From contig JACRIZ010000099.1 of NCBI GenBank assembly GCA_016235765.1, forward strand, positions 1-38,197: DNA of 38,197 nucleotides. The letters run 5' to 3'. Origin of the DNA: Rhodocyclales bacterium. Its GTDB lineage: Bacteria > Pseudomonadota > Gammaproteobacteria > Burkholderiales > Rhodocyclaceae. Below, piece after piece: positions 24,366 to 33,146 of the stretch. Under the pieces are notes generated by a model. That model saw only the letters and a list, made by a program, of their open reading frames with translations. It made no database searches and was not told the origin of the DNA. Position 1 is the first letter of the stretch; each line of letters begins with the position of its first letter. A program made the translations under genes and the position numbers.

Positions 24366-26341
24366 TACTGTGCCGCTTGCGGCGACTGAACGCCGGTCGG
24401 CGCCGGAACCGGGGCCGGTGGAGGCGGTGCCGGCGGTTCGACGGACTCTGCCTGTTCCGGCGGCTCACCCGGCTCGGCAGCAGCTTGCGCCGGCAGCCCG
24501 GCGCCGCTCTTCGACGACAACGACACGCCGCTGCGGCCCTTTATCGACAGCGGCTGGGTGCCGACGGCGGAATCCGTGCCGGCGGGAATGGTCGGCGCGG
24601 CGAGCGTCGGCCGCATCAGGTTGCGCACCACGCGCGGCGTGACCAGCAACACGATCTCCGTCTTGCTGCGGTTGTCGCGCTGGCTGGAAAACAGGCGCCC
24701 GACCAATGGCAGGTCGCCGAGGCCCGGCAGGCGATTGGCGCTCATCCGTTCCTCGTCGTTGATCAGGCCCGCCAGTATCTGGGTCTCGCCGTCCTTGAGC
24801 CGCAGCGCGGTCGATGCACTGCGCGTGCCGACCTGGTAGGCCAGCGAGTTCGAGGGGCCGGTCACTTCCTTGACGATGCTGCTCACTTCCAGCCCGACCT
24901 TGATGTCGACCTCGTCGTCGAGGTGCACGCTGGGCTCGACATCGAGCTTGAGACCGACATCGAGGTAGGACACCGACGCCGACACGCCGACGTTGGCGGT
25001 CGAAGTGGTCGTGAAGATGGGCAGCTTCTCGCCGATGTGTATCTTGGCCTTTTCGCGGTTCTTGACGCGGATACGGGGATTGGCAAGCAGCGTGCCGTCG
25101 CCGACCTGGTTCTTCAGGTTGAGCAGCACGCCGGGATTGGTGATGTAGCTGGTCAGGCCGGCGCGATTCTCGAGATCGATCATGCCGGTCGACAGGGCAC
25201 CACCGAGGGTGGTGCTCTGCGAAAGAAAACCCGTGGCCGTGGTGACGTTCGTCGTCGTGTTCGGCTGCAACAGGCCATAGCCGACCTGCTCCGGGAACTT
25301 GATGCCCAGTTCCAGCAGGCGGCTGCGCGAGATTTCCAGCACTTCGATTTCCAGCATGACTTCCGGCTCCGCGAGATCCAGCGTCGCCAGCAGGCGTTCG
25401 GCAAGCCGCACGGCATCCGGCGTATCGCGCATCACCAGCAGGTTCAGCTTCTCGTCGATGAACAGGTCGCGCGTCTTGACGATGGACTTGATCAGCAACT
25501 GCGCCTGCTTGGCCTCGGCATTCGCCAGGTAGAAGCTGCGCGTGACGGTTTCCAGGTACTCCTTCTGTTTCGGCAACGTGGCCGGATAGACCAGCACCGA
25601 AGTCTCGCCGATGACCCGGTGCTGCAACTGGTTCGTCACGGCGATCAGGCGCAGCACTTCCTCGATGCCGGCGTTGCGCACGAAGATGGTGACCTTGGTG
25701 TCGGCCTTGACGTCCTTGTCGAGCACGAAGTTGATGCCGGCGGTGCGCGACATCACTTCGAACACGGTCTTGAGCGCGGTGTCCCGGAAGTCCAGCGTGA
25801 TCGGCTTGTTCAGCGCCGGCTTCAGTTCGCCCGCAGGCGAGCGGCTCTTCGCTTCCTGCTCCTGCAGGCGGGCCATCAGGTCACGTGCGCCGGCGTGGCC
25901 GGGGTTTTCGGCCAGAACGGTGCGCAGGCGCAATTCGGCAGCGGCGGCGTCGTTCTTCCTGAGAGAGGCTTCCGCCTCGCCGAGCAGGGTCTTGTGCCGC
26001 TTCGCCATGGCGATTTCGGTCAGGCCGTCGCGGGCACGCGGACTGGCGGGCTCGAAGCGCTGCACCTTGCGCCAGAGCGACTCCGCTTCGCCGGGACGGC
26101 CGGCCGTGCGGGCCTCTTCGGCGGACACTGCCCAGGCGGCGACGGCCTTCTCGCGCTCGCGGTAGTAGAAGGCCCGCGCCTCGCGGTCGTCGGGGAAGTC
26201 GCGCACCGACTGTTCCAGGCGCGCCAGCCCCTCCTCGCCCTGGCCGGCAGCGAGAAGTTCGCGGCCCTCCTTGAAATGGACGTTGCTGGCGCAGCCGGAG
26301 ACGAGCAGCACCGCTAGGGCAAGGACTCTGACGATTTTCAC
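24365..26341 (-). CDS. GspD/PilQ/MshL-type secretin, lipoprotein
   Basis: 658 aa from a GTG with GGAG 6 nt upstream; GTGA overlaps the previous stop. The signal peptide ends in the lipobox LLVSGC, with lipidated Cys17, so it may need no separate pilotin. A TPR-like region (20-150; FKEGRELLAAGQGEEGLARL) precedes an STN/N0-like domain (about 177-240; LDFRDTALKTVFEVMSRTAG). An N1-type domain follows (SIVKTRDLFIDEKLNLLVM). The secretin core is at about 325-575 (LEIEVLEISRSRLLELG, LKDGETQILAGLIN, SANRLPGLGDLPLVGRLF, EIVLLVTPRVV). A long Pro/Glu-rich tail ends it. It forms the outer-membrane channel of this secretion system. Confidence 0.92.
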   Translation of the reverse strand: MKIVRVLALAVLLVSGCASNVHFKEGRELLAAGQGEEGLARLEQSVRDFPDDREARAFYYREREKAVAAWAVSAEEARTAGRPGEAESLWRKVQRFEPASPRARDGLTEIAMAKRHKTLLGEAEASLRKNDAAAAELRLRTVLAENPGHAGARDLMARLQEQEAKSRSPAGELKPALNKPITLDFRDTALKTVFEVMSRTAGINFVLDKDVKADTKVTIFVRNAGIEEVLRLIAVTNQLQHRVIGETSVLVYPATLPKQKEYLETVTRSFYLANAEAKQAQLLIKSIVKTRDLFIDEKLNLLVMRDTPDAVRLAERLLATLDLAEPEVMLEIEVLEISRSRLLELGIKFPEQVGYGLLQPNTTTNVTTATGFLSQSTTLGGALSTGMIDLENRAGLTSYITNPGVLLNLKNQVGDGTLLANPRIRVKNREKAKIHIGEKLPIFTTTSTANVGVSASVSYLDVGLKLDVEPSVHLDDEVDIKVGLEVSSIVKEVTGPSNSLAYQVGTRSASTALRLKDGETQILAGLINDEERMSANRLPGLGDLPLVGRLFSSQRDNRSKTEIVLLVTPRVVRNLMRPTLAAPTIPAGTDSAVGTQPLSIKGRSGVSLSSKSGAGLPAQAAAEPGEPPEQAESVEPPAPPPPAPVPAPTGVQSPQAAQ

Positions 26342-26715
26342 GGTTTGCTCCGCAGGATCAACTGCTGTAGTTCGCCCAAGGGCAGGTAAAGGAAGGTCGC
26401 GCCCGTCGGGGTCACGGATTCGACGCGGTAGCTGCCGTCGATGGTGTCGCCGCTGCGCACGATCAGCGTGCGCTGCTGGTGGCCGAGGAACACCGCGATC
26501 CGGTCTCCCTCGTCGATCTGGCCCAGATAGACGAAGGGCAGCGGCGGCACCTTGGGCGCGGGCGGCGGCAGTGGCGGTGGCGGCGGCGGCAGCCAGCTTT
26601 GCGCGCGGAAGAGGTTGGCGGCCGCGACCTCGCAAGCCGCCTTGTCCTGCGGCACACCGGCGGCCGGACTTCCGCCGGCAATCAACAGGAGGACGAACGC
26701 CGTTGCGCGCTTCAC
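26338..26715 (-). CDS. PilP/GspC-like linker protein of the secretion system
   Basis: 125 aa from a GTG (GAGGGG 6 nt upstream; GTGA overlaps the previous stop). It has a signal sequence (FVLLLIAGGSPAAG), a proline-rich stretch (PPPPPPLPPPAPKVPPLP) and a small beta domain (FVYLGQIDEGDRIAVFLG, TLIVRSGDTIDGSYRVESV). PilP and GspC carry a similar HR-type domain that docks to the secretin, and the gene lies immediately before the secretin. The assignment rests on position and this domain. Confidence 0.72.
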   Translation of the reverse strand: MKRATAFVLLLIAGGSPAAGVPQDKAACEVAAANLFRAQSWLPPPPPPLPPPAPKVPPLPFVYLGQIDEGDRIAVFLGHQQRTLIVRSGDTIDGSYRVESVTPTGATFLYLPLGELQQLILRSKP

Positions 26716-27251
26716 GGGCGCCCCTCGCCGACGCGCACGCTGAAGCGCACTTGCGCCTCCACGTTCTCGTTGCCGATGGTGTCGCGCCGGAAGTCGAACT
26801 CCTCCAGTGCGAGCGCCGGCCACTCGGCCAGGACGTCCGCCGCCCAGCCGCGCAATTGCGGGTAGCGGCCCCGGGCGGGAAAGCTCATCCGGTAGCGGCC
26901 GCTGCGTCCGCCGGCATCGGCCTGCCAGGAGTACTCGCCCTGATCGAGCGACACCTGGCGTCCGTGGGCCAGTGCATGCACGGAGGCGACCAGCGGCACC
27001 AGTTCGTCGCCGCTGGGCAGCGCGGCGAGGCGACGTACGTCGACTACCGGCAAGGCTTCGGCCTGCATGGCAGCGCGCTCGCGCAAGCGCTCGGTGGCCA
27101 GGCGCAGCTCCTCGTTCTGATCCTGGATCCGCGTGACGCCGGCCAGTTGGATCGTCGCCGCGACGAGCACCAGGCCAAGCCCCAACACTCCCGGCCACGC
27201 CAGGCGCGCGGCGTAGTAGCGGCCCCAGCCCAGCCACGCCGCCGGATTCAC
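26712..27251 (-). CDS. PilO/GspM-like inner-membrane protein
   Basis: 179 aa, GTG start within a GTGA overlap. One transmembrane segment at about 17-40 (RLAWPGVLGLGLVLVAATIQ), then a coiled coil (RIQDQNEELRLATERLRER) and a ferredoxin-like periplasmic domain. This is the layout of PilO and GspM, which link the inner-membrane platform to the secretin. It is the third of three consecutive genes (PilM-, PilN- and PilO-like). Confidence 0.75.
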   Translation of the reverse strand: MNPAAWLGWGRYYAARLAWPGVLGLGLVLVAATIQLAGVTRIQDQNEELRLATERLRERAAMQAEALPVVDVRRLAALPSGDELVPLVASVHALAHGRQVSLDQGEYSWQADAGGRSGRYRMSFPARGRYPQLRGWAADVLAEWPALALEEFDFRRDTIGNENVEAQVRFSVRVGEGRP

Positions 27252-27766
27252 TCGGACCTCCAGGCGATCTGCAGCGTGAAGGCGATAACGGCCACCGGCC
27301 CCTCCTTGCGCGCCTCGTGGGAGACCAGCAGGGCGTCACCGACCAGCGGCGATTCGCGCAGCCGGCCGGCGAAGGCCAGGGCATCGGCGATGTTGCGCGC
27401 CTCTGCGGTCAGGCGGGTTCGCCGCGCCGCCGCGTCGGTGCTCATGCTCAGCAGGGCAACGCTGCGATCGGCGACCAGTTCGACTTCGGTCAGCACACTG
27501 TCCCAGGGAAACGGCGCCGGGTCCCGGCGTGTCGCCACGGCTGACTTTTGCGCGCCGGCGCTGCGGCGCTCGGCCACCGCGACCGTCTTGGCACGCCGCT
27601 GCAGGCGCTCGGACTGGCGCACGAGCTGCTCGTTGTCGGTGCTGGCGGTGGCGAAGCCATCGGCAACGACGCCCAGCGCGATGGCTCCGATTGCCAGCAG
27701 CGACCAGGCCAGGGCGCCGGGGCGCTCGCCTTCGACGACGAAATTGACCTCGCGTTTGCCTGACAT
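27248..27766 (-). CDS. PilN/GspL-C-like inner-membrane protein
   Basis: 172 aa. The ATG at 27766 has GGAGG 9 nt upstream. A short cytoplasmic N-terminus (MSGKREVNFVVEGERPG) precedes one transmembrane segment at about 20-38 (WSLLAIGAIALGVVADG). A coiled coil follows (EQLVRQSERLQRRAK), then a periplasmic domain. This matches PilN, or the membrane and periplasmic half of GspL. It follows the PilM-like gene by 4 nt. Confidence 0.75.
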   Translation of the reverse strand: MSGKREVNFVVEGERPGALAWSLLAIGAIALGVVADGFATASTDNEQLVRQSERLQRRAKTVAVAERRSAGAQKSAVATRRDPAPFPWDSVLTEVELVADRSVALLSMSTDAAARRTRLTAEARNIADALAFAGRLRESPLVGDALLVSHEARKEGPVAVIAFTLQIAWRSE

Positions 27767-27770
27767 GCCA

Positions 27771-28556
27771 TCAGGCCTCCGCCAGCGCGCCCGAATCCGG
27801 CTGCAGCCGCCGATGCACCGGGGCATCCAGCAGTCGCACCTGCAGGCCACCGATCGACGCCGGCACCTCCGCGCAACCGTTCTCGACATGCACGTAGAGC
27901 GTGCCATCGTTGAGTCCGTCGGCCATGAACTGCATCCGGCCCACCATGCCGGGCAACGCGGCCAGCCACCCGTCCGGAGCCGACTCGTTGCGCATCGCAC
28001 GCCAGACGCCGTCGCTCAGCACGCCCATGCAGACACTGCGCTCCTCGACCGCGGCAAACCACAGCGGCGAGCCGCGCAACGCCGCCCGGCGCTGATTGAA
28101 CAGGCTGATGAAGTTGGGCCGCACGGCAATCAGCCGCGAGGCATTGTCGCCGGCGATCTTGCGCAGCGCCTCGATCAGCCCGGCATCGATGGCGCAGGCC
28201 AGTGACGGCCTGCCGGGCGGCACCAGGTCGATGCGCAGGCGCCAGTCGCGACAGTCCGCGCCGTACACCGACTCGAAGCTGTGCAGCGCATAGGCGCGCC
28301 ACTCGGCCCGCGACACGACGCCCGCGCGCCAGGGCAATACCAGATAGCGCACCAGGCGGTCCGACAGGACAACGCTGATGCGCATGCGGCGCTGCATGCC
28401 TTCGGCCATCGCGCCGGCCAGCGCGTTGCAGGCTGCGGCCCAGGGCATGGCCGGATCCTCGGCGACGCAGCCGAGCACGGCCGTGGCCTTCGAGGTCCGG
28501 CCGACCGGCGGCTGGATGCGGTAACTGACCTCGTTCGGGGCTAGCGTGACAAGCAT
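27771..28556 (-). CDS. PilM/GspL-N-like cytoplasmic platform protein
   Basis: 261 aa from the ATG at 28556; an in-frame GTG at 28574 overlapping gspE is an alternative. There is no transmembrane helix. Segments such as VSYRIQPPVG, RMRISVVLSDRLVRYLVLPW and ISLFNQRRAALRGSP fit an actin-like PilM or cytoplasmic GspL domain. Residue matches are weak, and I assign it mainly by its place between gspE and the PilN-like gene. It would dock the ATPase to the inner-membrane ring. Confidence 0.65.
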   Translation of the reverse strand: MLVTLAPNEVSYRIQPPVGRTSKATAVLGCVAEDPAMPWAAACNALAGAMAEGMQRRMRISVVLSDRLVRYLVLPWRAGVVSRAEWRAYALHSFESVYGADCRDWRLRIDLVPPGRPSLACAIDAGLIEALRKIAGDNASRLIAVRPNFISLFNQRRAALRGSPLWFAAVEERSVCMGVLSDGVWRAMRNESAPDGWLAALPGMVGRMQFMADGLNDGTLYVHVENGCAEVPASIGGLQVRLLDAPVHRRLQPDSGALAEA

Positions 28557-28560
28557 GGAG

Positions 28561-30222
28561 TCATGCCACAACACGATTCACCTCTTCCAGGCTGGTCTCG
28601 CCCCGGCGCACCAGGTCGAGCGCGACATCCCGCAATGGCCGCGTGCCGCGTTCGCGCGCAACCTCCTTGATGCGACGCACCGGCTCGTGGCTGACGATCA
28701 TCTCGCGCAGCACATCGTCGAGCAGGAGCGTCTCGGCGACGGCCTTGCGGCCCTTGTAGCCGGTACCGCGACAGAGGCCGCAGCCGCGGCCGGCGCGGAA
28801 GTTCCAGCCGTCCGGATCGGCGATGCCCGAGCGGCGCAACAGGGCCGCCGGCGCCGTCACCTCCCGGCTGCACTCGGGGCAGTTGAGCCGCAGCAGGCGC
28901 TGCGCGACGACGCCGTTGAGCGCCGCCATCAGGCTGTAGGGATCGACGCCCATGTGCGAGAAGCGCCCGAGCACGTCGTAGACATTGTTGGCATGCACCG
29001 TCGTGAACACCAGGTGGCCGGTCAAGGCGGCCTGCACCGCGATCTGCGCCGTCTCGCCGTCGCGGATTTCGCCGACCATGATCTTGTCCGGATCGTGGCG
29101 CAGGATGGAACGCAGGCCACGCGCGAAAGTGAGGCCCTTCTTCTCGTTCACCGGAATCTGCAGCACGCCGGCGAGCTGGTACTCGACCGGGTCTTCGATG
29201 GTGACGATCTTGTCCTCGCCGTGATTGATCTCGCCGAGTGCAGCGTAGAGCGTAGTGGTCTTGCCGCTGCCGGTCGGGCCGGTCACCAGCAGCATGCCGT
29301 AGGGTTCGCTGGCTAGTTCGCGCAGCACCTCCATGGTCGGCGCATCAAAGCCGAGGCTGTCGAGCGTCAGCGCCGAGAGTTCGTCAGAGACGGCGCGCCG
29401 GTCGAGGATGCGCAGTACCGCATCCTCGCCGTGGATGCTGGGCATCACGGAGACGCGCAGGTCGATCTCCCGGCCCTGGTAGCCGACGCGGATGCGGCCG
29501 TCCTGCGGTACGCGCCGCTCCGCGATGTCGAGTTCCGCCATCACCTTGATGCGCGAGATGGTCTGCTCGGCCAGCTCGCCGCCCGACATGCTGCCCACGG
29601 AAGTCAGCACGCCATCGACGCGATGGCGGATGGTCATGCCGTCGCCCGAGGACTCCAGGTGGATGTCGCTGGCGCCGGCCTTGAGCGCGTCGTGGAGGGT
29701 GGAATTCACCAGCCGCACCACGGTGCTGGTGTCGTCGCTGATGCTCTTGAGCGATAGTTCCTCGACGTTGGCGTCGCGTGCGGCGCCCGTGGTGGCACCG
29801 GCCATGCTGTCGAAGGCGCGGCTGCCTTCCTCGTACCGATGCAGGCAGGCCAGGATGTCGGCCCGGTGGGCGATGGCAAGCCGTACCGGCTCGAGGAAGA
29901 ACCGGCCGACGCGGTCGCGCAGTGCCCCGTCGAAGGGGTCGGCCACCACCAGCAGCGGCGCCTCGCCCGGCCGGCGCAGGACCACGCACTCGTTGCGCAG
30001 AGCCTCGCCAAAATTCAAACCCTCGAACGAGGGCTCGCTGTCCAGCAGTTCCGCCGCCCCGATCACCGGCAGGTCCGCCGTTGCACCCAGGTGGGCGACG
30101 AAGACCGCCGCCGGCAGGCCGAGCCGCTCTTCGAGCACCTCGATCAGGCGGCGCCCGCCGGCCGCCACGCGCGCGGCCTTCAGGTCATCGACGGCAATGA
30201 GTCCAACGTCGCGCGCCGTCAT
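28561..30222 (-). CDS. gspE: GspE/PilB-type secretion ATPase
   Basis: 553 aa, start ATG in an ATGA overlap with gspF. The N-terminal GspE_N/MshEN-type domain spans about 45-160 (LPVIGAAELLDSEPSFEGLN). The ATPase core has SDIHLES, Walker A GPTGSGKT at 315-322, the Asp box (TIEDPVEY), Walker B (KIMVGEIRDGET) and the His box (GHLVFTTVHAN). A zinc-binding tetracysteine lies at 448, 451, 481 and 484 (CPEC and CGLC). It powers pseudopilus assembly. Some MshEN domains bind c-di-GMP, but I cannot tell from the sequence whether this one does. Confidence 0.95.
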   Translation of the reverse strand: MTARDVGLIAVDDLKAARVAAGGRRLIEVLEERLGLPAAVFVAHLGATADLPVIGAAELLDSEPSFEGLNFGEALRNECVVLRRPGEAPLLVVADPFDGALRDRVGRFFLEPVRLAIAHRADILACLHRYEEGSRAFDSMAGATTGAARDANVEELSLKSISDDTSTVVRLVNSTLHDALKAGASDIHLESSGDGMTIRHRVDGVLTSVGSMSGGELAEQTISRIKVMAELDIAERRVPQDGRIRVGYQGREIDLRVSVMPSIHGEDAVLRILDRRAVSDELSALTLDSLGFDAPTMEVLRELASEPYGMLLVTGPTGSGKTTTLYAALGEINHGEDKIVTIEDPVEYQLAGVLQIPVNEKKGLTFARGLRSILRHDPDKIMVGEIRDGETAQIAVQAALTGHLVFTTVHANNVYDVLGRFSHMGVDPYSLMAALNGVVAQRLLRLNCPECSREVTAPAALLRRSGIADPDGWNFRAGRGCGLCRGTGYKGRKAVAETLLLDDVLREMIVSHEPVRRIKEVARERGTRPLRDVALDLVRRGETSLEEVNRVVA

Positions 30223-31403
30223 CGGATGTTCTCGGCCAGTTGGAAGATCGGCAGGTAGAGCAGGACGACGATGATGCCGATCAGGACGCCGATGATCAGC
30301 ATCAGGAGCGGTCCGAACAGGCGCACCACCAGTTCCGTCCAGCGCGCCGTCTCTTCGTCGTGGAAGGTGGCGATGCGCTCCATCATCTCGCCCATGTTGC
30401 CGGCCTGTTCGCCCACCCGCAGCAGGCGCAGGGCGACCGGCGTGGTCAGGCCATGGCCGTCCATGGCCTGCGAAATCGGTATGCCCTGGCGGACGTCGGC
30501 CGTGCTCTTCGCCAATTGCGGCCGCAGCGTCGCCGCCAGCAGGCCTTCGATCATTTCCAGTGCCGGGACGATCGGGATGCCGCCGCGCAGCAGCATGCCG
30601 AGCGTGCGGTAGCAGCGCGCCAGGTGAAACACCCGCAGCCGTTCGCCGATCTTCGGCAGCCGCCAGACCATTTCGCCCAGGCGCGCGCGGATGGCCGGCC
30701 GCTGGAAAACCTTGTACAGGCCGATGCCGGCGCCGATCAGGGCCGCCAGGGCGACCAGGCCGTGCTCCTCGATCAGGCCGCCCCACTCGATCAGCAGTTG
30801 CGACAGCCAGGGCAGTTCGCCGCCCATGTCTTCGTAGATGTGGGCGAAGCGCGGCACCACGAAGCCGAGCAGGAAGATGATCACCAGGCCGCCGACGCCG
30901 ATCAGCAGCAGCGGGTAGATGGCGGCGCTGACCAGCTTGCTGCGCAGCGCATCGAGCTGGGTCTGGTAGGCGATGAAGCGGCGCAGCGATTCGTCGAGGT
31001 CGCTGGTCCGCTCGCTGGCGCGGATGGTCGCCACGAACAGGTCGGGGAAGTGCTCGGGCATTTCCGACAACACGTTGGACAGCGTCGATCCCTCGCGCAG
31101 GCGGCCGAGTATGGTGGCCAGCGCGTTGCGCACCGTCGGCCGCGCTTCCTTCTCGGCCAGGGTCTCGATGGCCTCGACCACCGAGATGCCGGACTCCAGC
31201 AGCGCCAGCAGCTCTTGGCTGAACAACAGCAGCGGAAAGCGCGCCGCGCGGGCACCGAACGGCGCGAAGCCGCCGCGCGCCACCGACAGGACGACGTGGC
31301 CCTGGCGGCGCGCCAGCGCCGCGGCCTCTTCGGCATCGCGCGCCTGGAGCGCCAGGACACCGACTCCGCCGGCATCCGCCATAGTCTTGACCCGGAATAG
31401 CAT
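30219..31403 (-). CDS. gspF: GspF/PilC-type inner-membrane platform protein
   Basis: 394 aa, the family's usual length. There are two T2SSF repeats, the first with FSQELLALLESGISVVEAIE and the second with RCYRTLGMLLRGGIPIVPAL. Transmembrane helices occur at IYPLLLIGVGGLVIIFLLG, near LVALAALIGAGIGLY, and at the C-terminus (FGPLLMLIIGVLIGIIVVLL). The start at 31403 lies 11 nt after gspG; the longer open frame upstream reads through gspG in another frame. The stop overlaps the gspE start. Confidence 0.93.
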   Translation of the reverse strand: MLFRVKTMADAGGVGVLALQARDAEEAAALARRQGHVVLSVARGGFAPFGARAARFPLLLFSQELLALLESGISVVEAIETLAEKEARPTVRNALATILGRLREGSTLSNVLSEMPEHFPDLFVATIRASERTSDLDESLRRFIAYQTQLDALRSKLVSAAIYPLLLIGVGGLVIIFLLGFVVPRFAHIYEDMGGELPWLSQLLIEWGGLIEEHGLVALAALIGAGIGLYKVFQRPAIRARLGEMVWRLPKIGERLRVFHLARCYRTLGMLLRGGIPIVPALEMIEGLLAATLRPQLAKSTADVRQGIPISQAMDGHGLTTPVALRLLRVGEQAGNMGEMMERIATFHDEETARWTELVVRLFGPLLMLIIGVLIGIIVVLLYLPIFQLAENIR

Positions 31404-31414
31404 GGCGTTGCCGG

Positions 31415-31834
31415 CTACTCCCAGTTGTTGATGTCTTCGGCTTCGCCGCTGCCACCCGGCTGGCCGTCCTTGCCGTAGGAAAGCAAGTCGTAGTCGCCGT
31501 GTTCGCCGGGTTGGCGATACTCGTAGGGGCGGCCCCAGGGATCGTTGGGCAGTGCCTTCTTCAGGTAGGGCCCGCTCCACTTCTTCTCATTGGCCGGCCG
31601 CGTCATCAGTGCCGCCAGGCCGTCCTCGGTCGACGGATAATGGCCGACGTCGATGCGATACTGGTCGATCGCCTTCTCCAGGCCGTCGATCTGCGCACGC
31701 GCCGCCTTGACCTCCGACTTGCCGATCTGCGAGAAGAAGCGCGGTCCGACATAAGCGGCCAGCAGGCCGATGATCACCATCACCACCAACAGCTCCAGCA
31801 GCGTGAAGCCTCTTGCCAAGTTCTTCGATTTCAT
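31415..31834 (-). CDS. gspG: Major pseudopilin GspG
   Basis: 139 aa, classical length. Leader MKSKNLARG, then FTLLELLVVMVIIGLLAAYV with Glu+5. The body has DQYRIDVGHYPSTEDGLAAL and WSGPYLKKALPNDPWGRPYE. The C-terminal Ca-binding loop of genuine GspG is present (DYDLLSYGKDGQPGG, then EDINNWE). It is the first gene of the 11-gene operon. The 188-bp upstream region has no clear sigma-70 pair. Confidence 0.95.
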   Translation of the reverse strand: MKSKNLARGFTLLELLVVMVIIGLLAAYVGPRFFSQIGKSEVKAARAQIDGLEKAIDQYRIDVGHYPSTEDGLAALMTRPANEKKWSGPYLKKALPNDPWGRPYEYRQPGEHGDYDLLSYGKDGQPGGSGEAEDINNWE

Positions 31835-32022
31835 ACTGAAAGCCCGCGAGCGGAGGGGAAGGAAACATCCGACGACGGGCGAAGTCTAGGCAGCAATTGT
31901 GACGAGTTAGTGAACGCCGCCCCGCGCGCCTGCCGGTAACCCTTCTGCGTCACCCGGCGCACACAGCCTTGTCATGTAGCTTCGCTATCCTCCTGCAGCA
32001 TAGAGTCGAATTGGATATTCCC

Positions 32023-32316
32023 ATGAGACGTGAAACCATGATCGAGGCGCTGGTCGTCGACAGCCTGGTGCGGATACTCGACCGCAACCGGGTCATGTGG
32101 CTCAATGAAATCCTCGAGCAGGGTTTCAAGGGTTACGCGCACATGAGCGACCAGGAACTGCAACGGGAATTCACGTCACGCGGGCTGTCCCTGGGCGACA
32201 TCGAGATTCCGACCGACGACGGGCTGCCCTGCGACGACGATGCCGACGACCCGAACCTGCTGCAGACACGCATGGAACACAACCGCCGCGATGCGCGCGC
32301 TTTCGAGGCAAGCTAG
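32023..32316 (+). CDS. Small acidic protein of unknown function
   Basis: 97 aa from the ATG at 32023 (GGA 9 nt upstream); an ATG at 32038 is an alternative. The N-terminus is helical (IEALVVDSLVRILDRNRVMWL), the middle has HMSDQELQREFTSRGL, and the tail is acidic (DDGLPCDDDADDPN). No signal peptide or transmembrane helix. The frame overlaps the lytic transglycosylase start by 26 nt, so the two may be co-expressed. I do not recognise the family. Confidence 0.65.
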   Translation: MRRETMIEALVVDSLVRILDRNRVMWLNEILEQGFKGYAHMSDQELQREFTSRGLSLGDIEIPTDDGLPCDDDADDPNLLQTRMEHNRRDARAFEAS

Positions 32317-32911
32317 GCCCGGCCTCCTGCTCGCCGCACTGCTCGCAATTCTTGCCGCGCCGGCGAGTGCGGACATCTACGCCGGGCACGACGCGACGGG
32401 CACAGCCGTCTTTTCCGATCGCCCCGGCGATGGCCTCAGTTTCTATCTCGGCACAGACGACCTGCCGGCCGACTCACCGGCGCGCCGGCAGGCGGCCACG
32501 GCGTTCCATGCGGGAATGCAGCGTCACGACCGGCAAATCAGGCAGGCGGCTCTCGAACAGGGACTCGATCCGGCCCTGCTCCACGCGGTCGTACAGGTCG
32601 AATCAGGCTACAACCCGCGCGCGGTTTCACCGAAGGGCGCCGTCGGCCTCATGCAGTTGATGCCGGCCACCGCCCGCGAGCTGGGCGTCCGCGACAGCGC
32701 CGACCCGAAAGCCAACCTGCGCGGCGGTGCCCGGTACCTGCGATCACTGATGGCAGCCTTCGATGGCGACCTGCAGCTTGCCTTGGCCGCCTACAACGCG
32801 GGAGAGACGACGGTTCGCCGCCACGCCATGCAGGTGCCGCCGTTCGCCGAAACGCGCTCGTACGTCGCTGCGGTACTGAAGCGCTACCAGGCACTGAAGC
32901 GCCTGCTGTGA
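32291..32911 (+). CDS. Lytic transglycosylase, SLT family (MltC/Slt-like)
   Basis: 206 aa. Signal peptide at 1-27 (GLLLAALLAILAAPASA), then a DUF4124-like strand pair (IYAGHDATGTAVFSDRPG). The SLT domain is at about 85-200: LLHAVVQVESGYNPRAVSP with catalytic Glu104, KGAVGLMQLMPATA, LRGGARYL and LALAAYNAGE. It cleaves peptidoglycan in the periplasm. The start lies inside the previous gene. It converges on the tRNA genes. It could open the wall for the neighbouring secretion system, but such genes are also common elsewhere. Confidence 0.9.
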   Translation: MRALSRQARPGLLLAALLAILAAPASADIYAGHDATGTAVFSDRPGDGLSFYLGTDDLPADSPARRQAATAFHAGMQRHDRQIRQAALEQGLDPALLHAVVQVESGYNPRAVSPKGAVGLMQLMPATARELGVRDSADPKANLRGGARYLRSLMAAFDGDLQLALAAYNAGETTVRRHAMQVPPFAETRSYVAAVLKRYQALKRLL

Positions 32912-32926
32912 CCAGCAGAAGGTTGC

Positions 32927-33002
32927 TGGCGTCCCCACGGGGATTCGAACCCCGGTTCATACCGTGAAAGGGTATTGTCCTAGGCCTCTAGACGATAGGG
33001 AC
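32927..33002 (-). tRNA. tRNA-Glu (TTC)
   Basis: 76 nt including an encoded CCA. The 5' GTCCCTA pairs with TGGGGAC. The anticodon stem ATACC/GGTAT carries loop CTTTCAC with anticodon TTC, and the T loop is GGTTCGAATCC. It is 7 nt downstream of tRNA-Ala and probably shares its promoter. Confidence 0.97.
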
Positions 33003-33009
33003 TTATCGT

Positions 33010-33085
<76 letters not shown>

Positions 33086-33099
33086 ACAAGAGAGGCCGC

Positions 33100-33128
33100 A
33101 TTATATGGATCGAAAACTTGGCTGTAAA
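33100..33128 (-). promoter_or_regulatory. Sigma-70 promoter of the tRNA-Ala/tRNA-Glu operon
   Basis: TTTACA (33128-33123), a 17-nt spacer, then a perfect TATAAT (33105-33100). The -10 element ends 14 nt before tRNA-Ala, and the discriminator is GC-rich (GCGGCC), as in stringently controlled stable-RNA promoters. Confidence 0.85.
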
Positions 33129-33146
33129 GCAGTGCGGCCAACTTTT

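Noticed and set aside
28561..31455. A single 964-residue GspE frame
   Set aside because: Its first ~410 codons are an alternative frame of gspF; the real start is the ATG at 30222, which overlaps the gspF stop.
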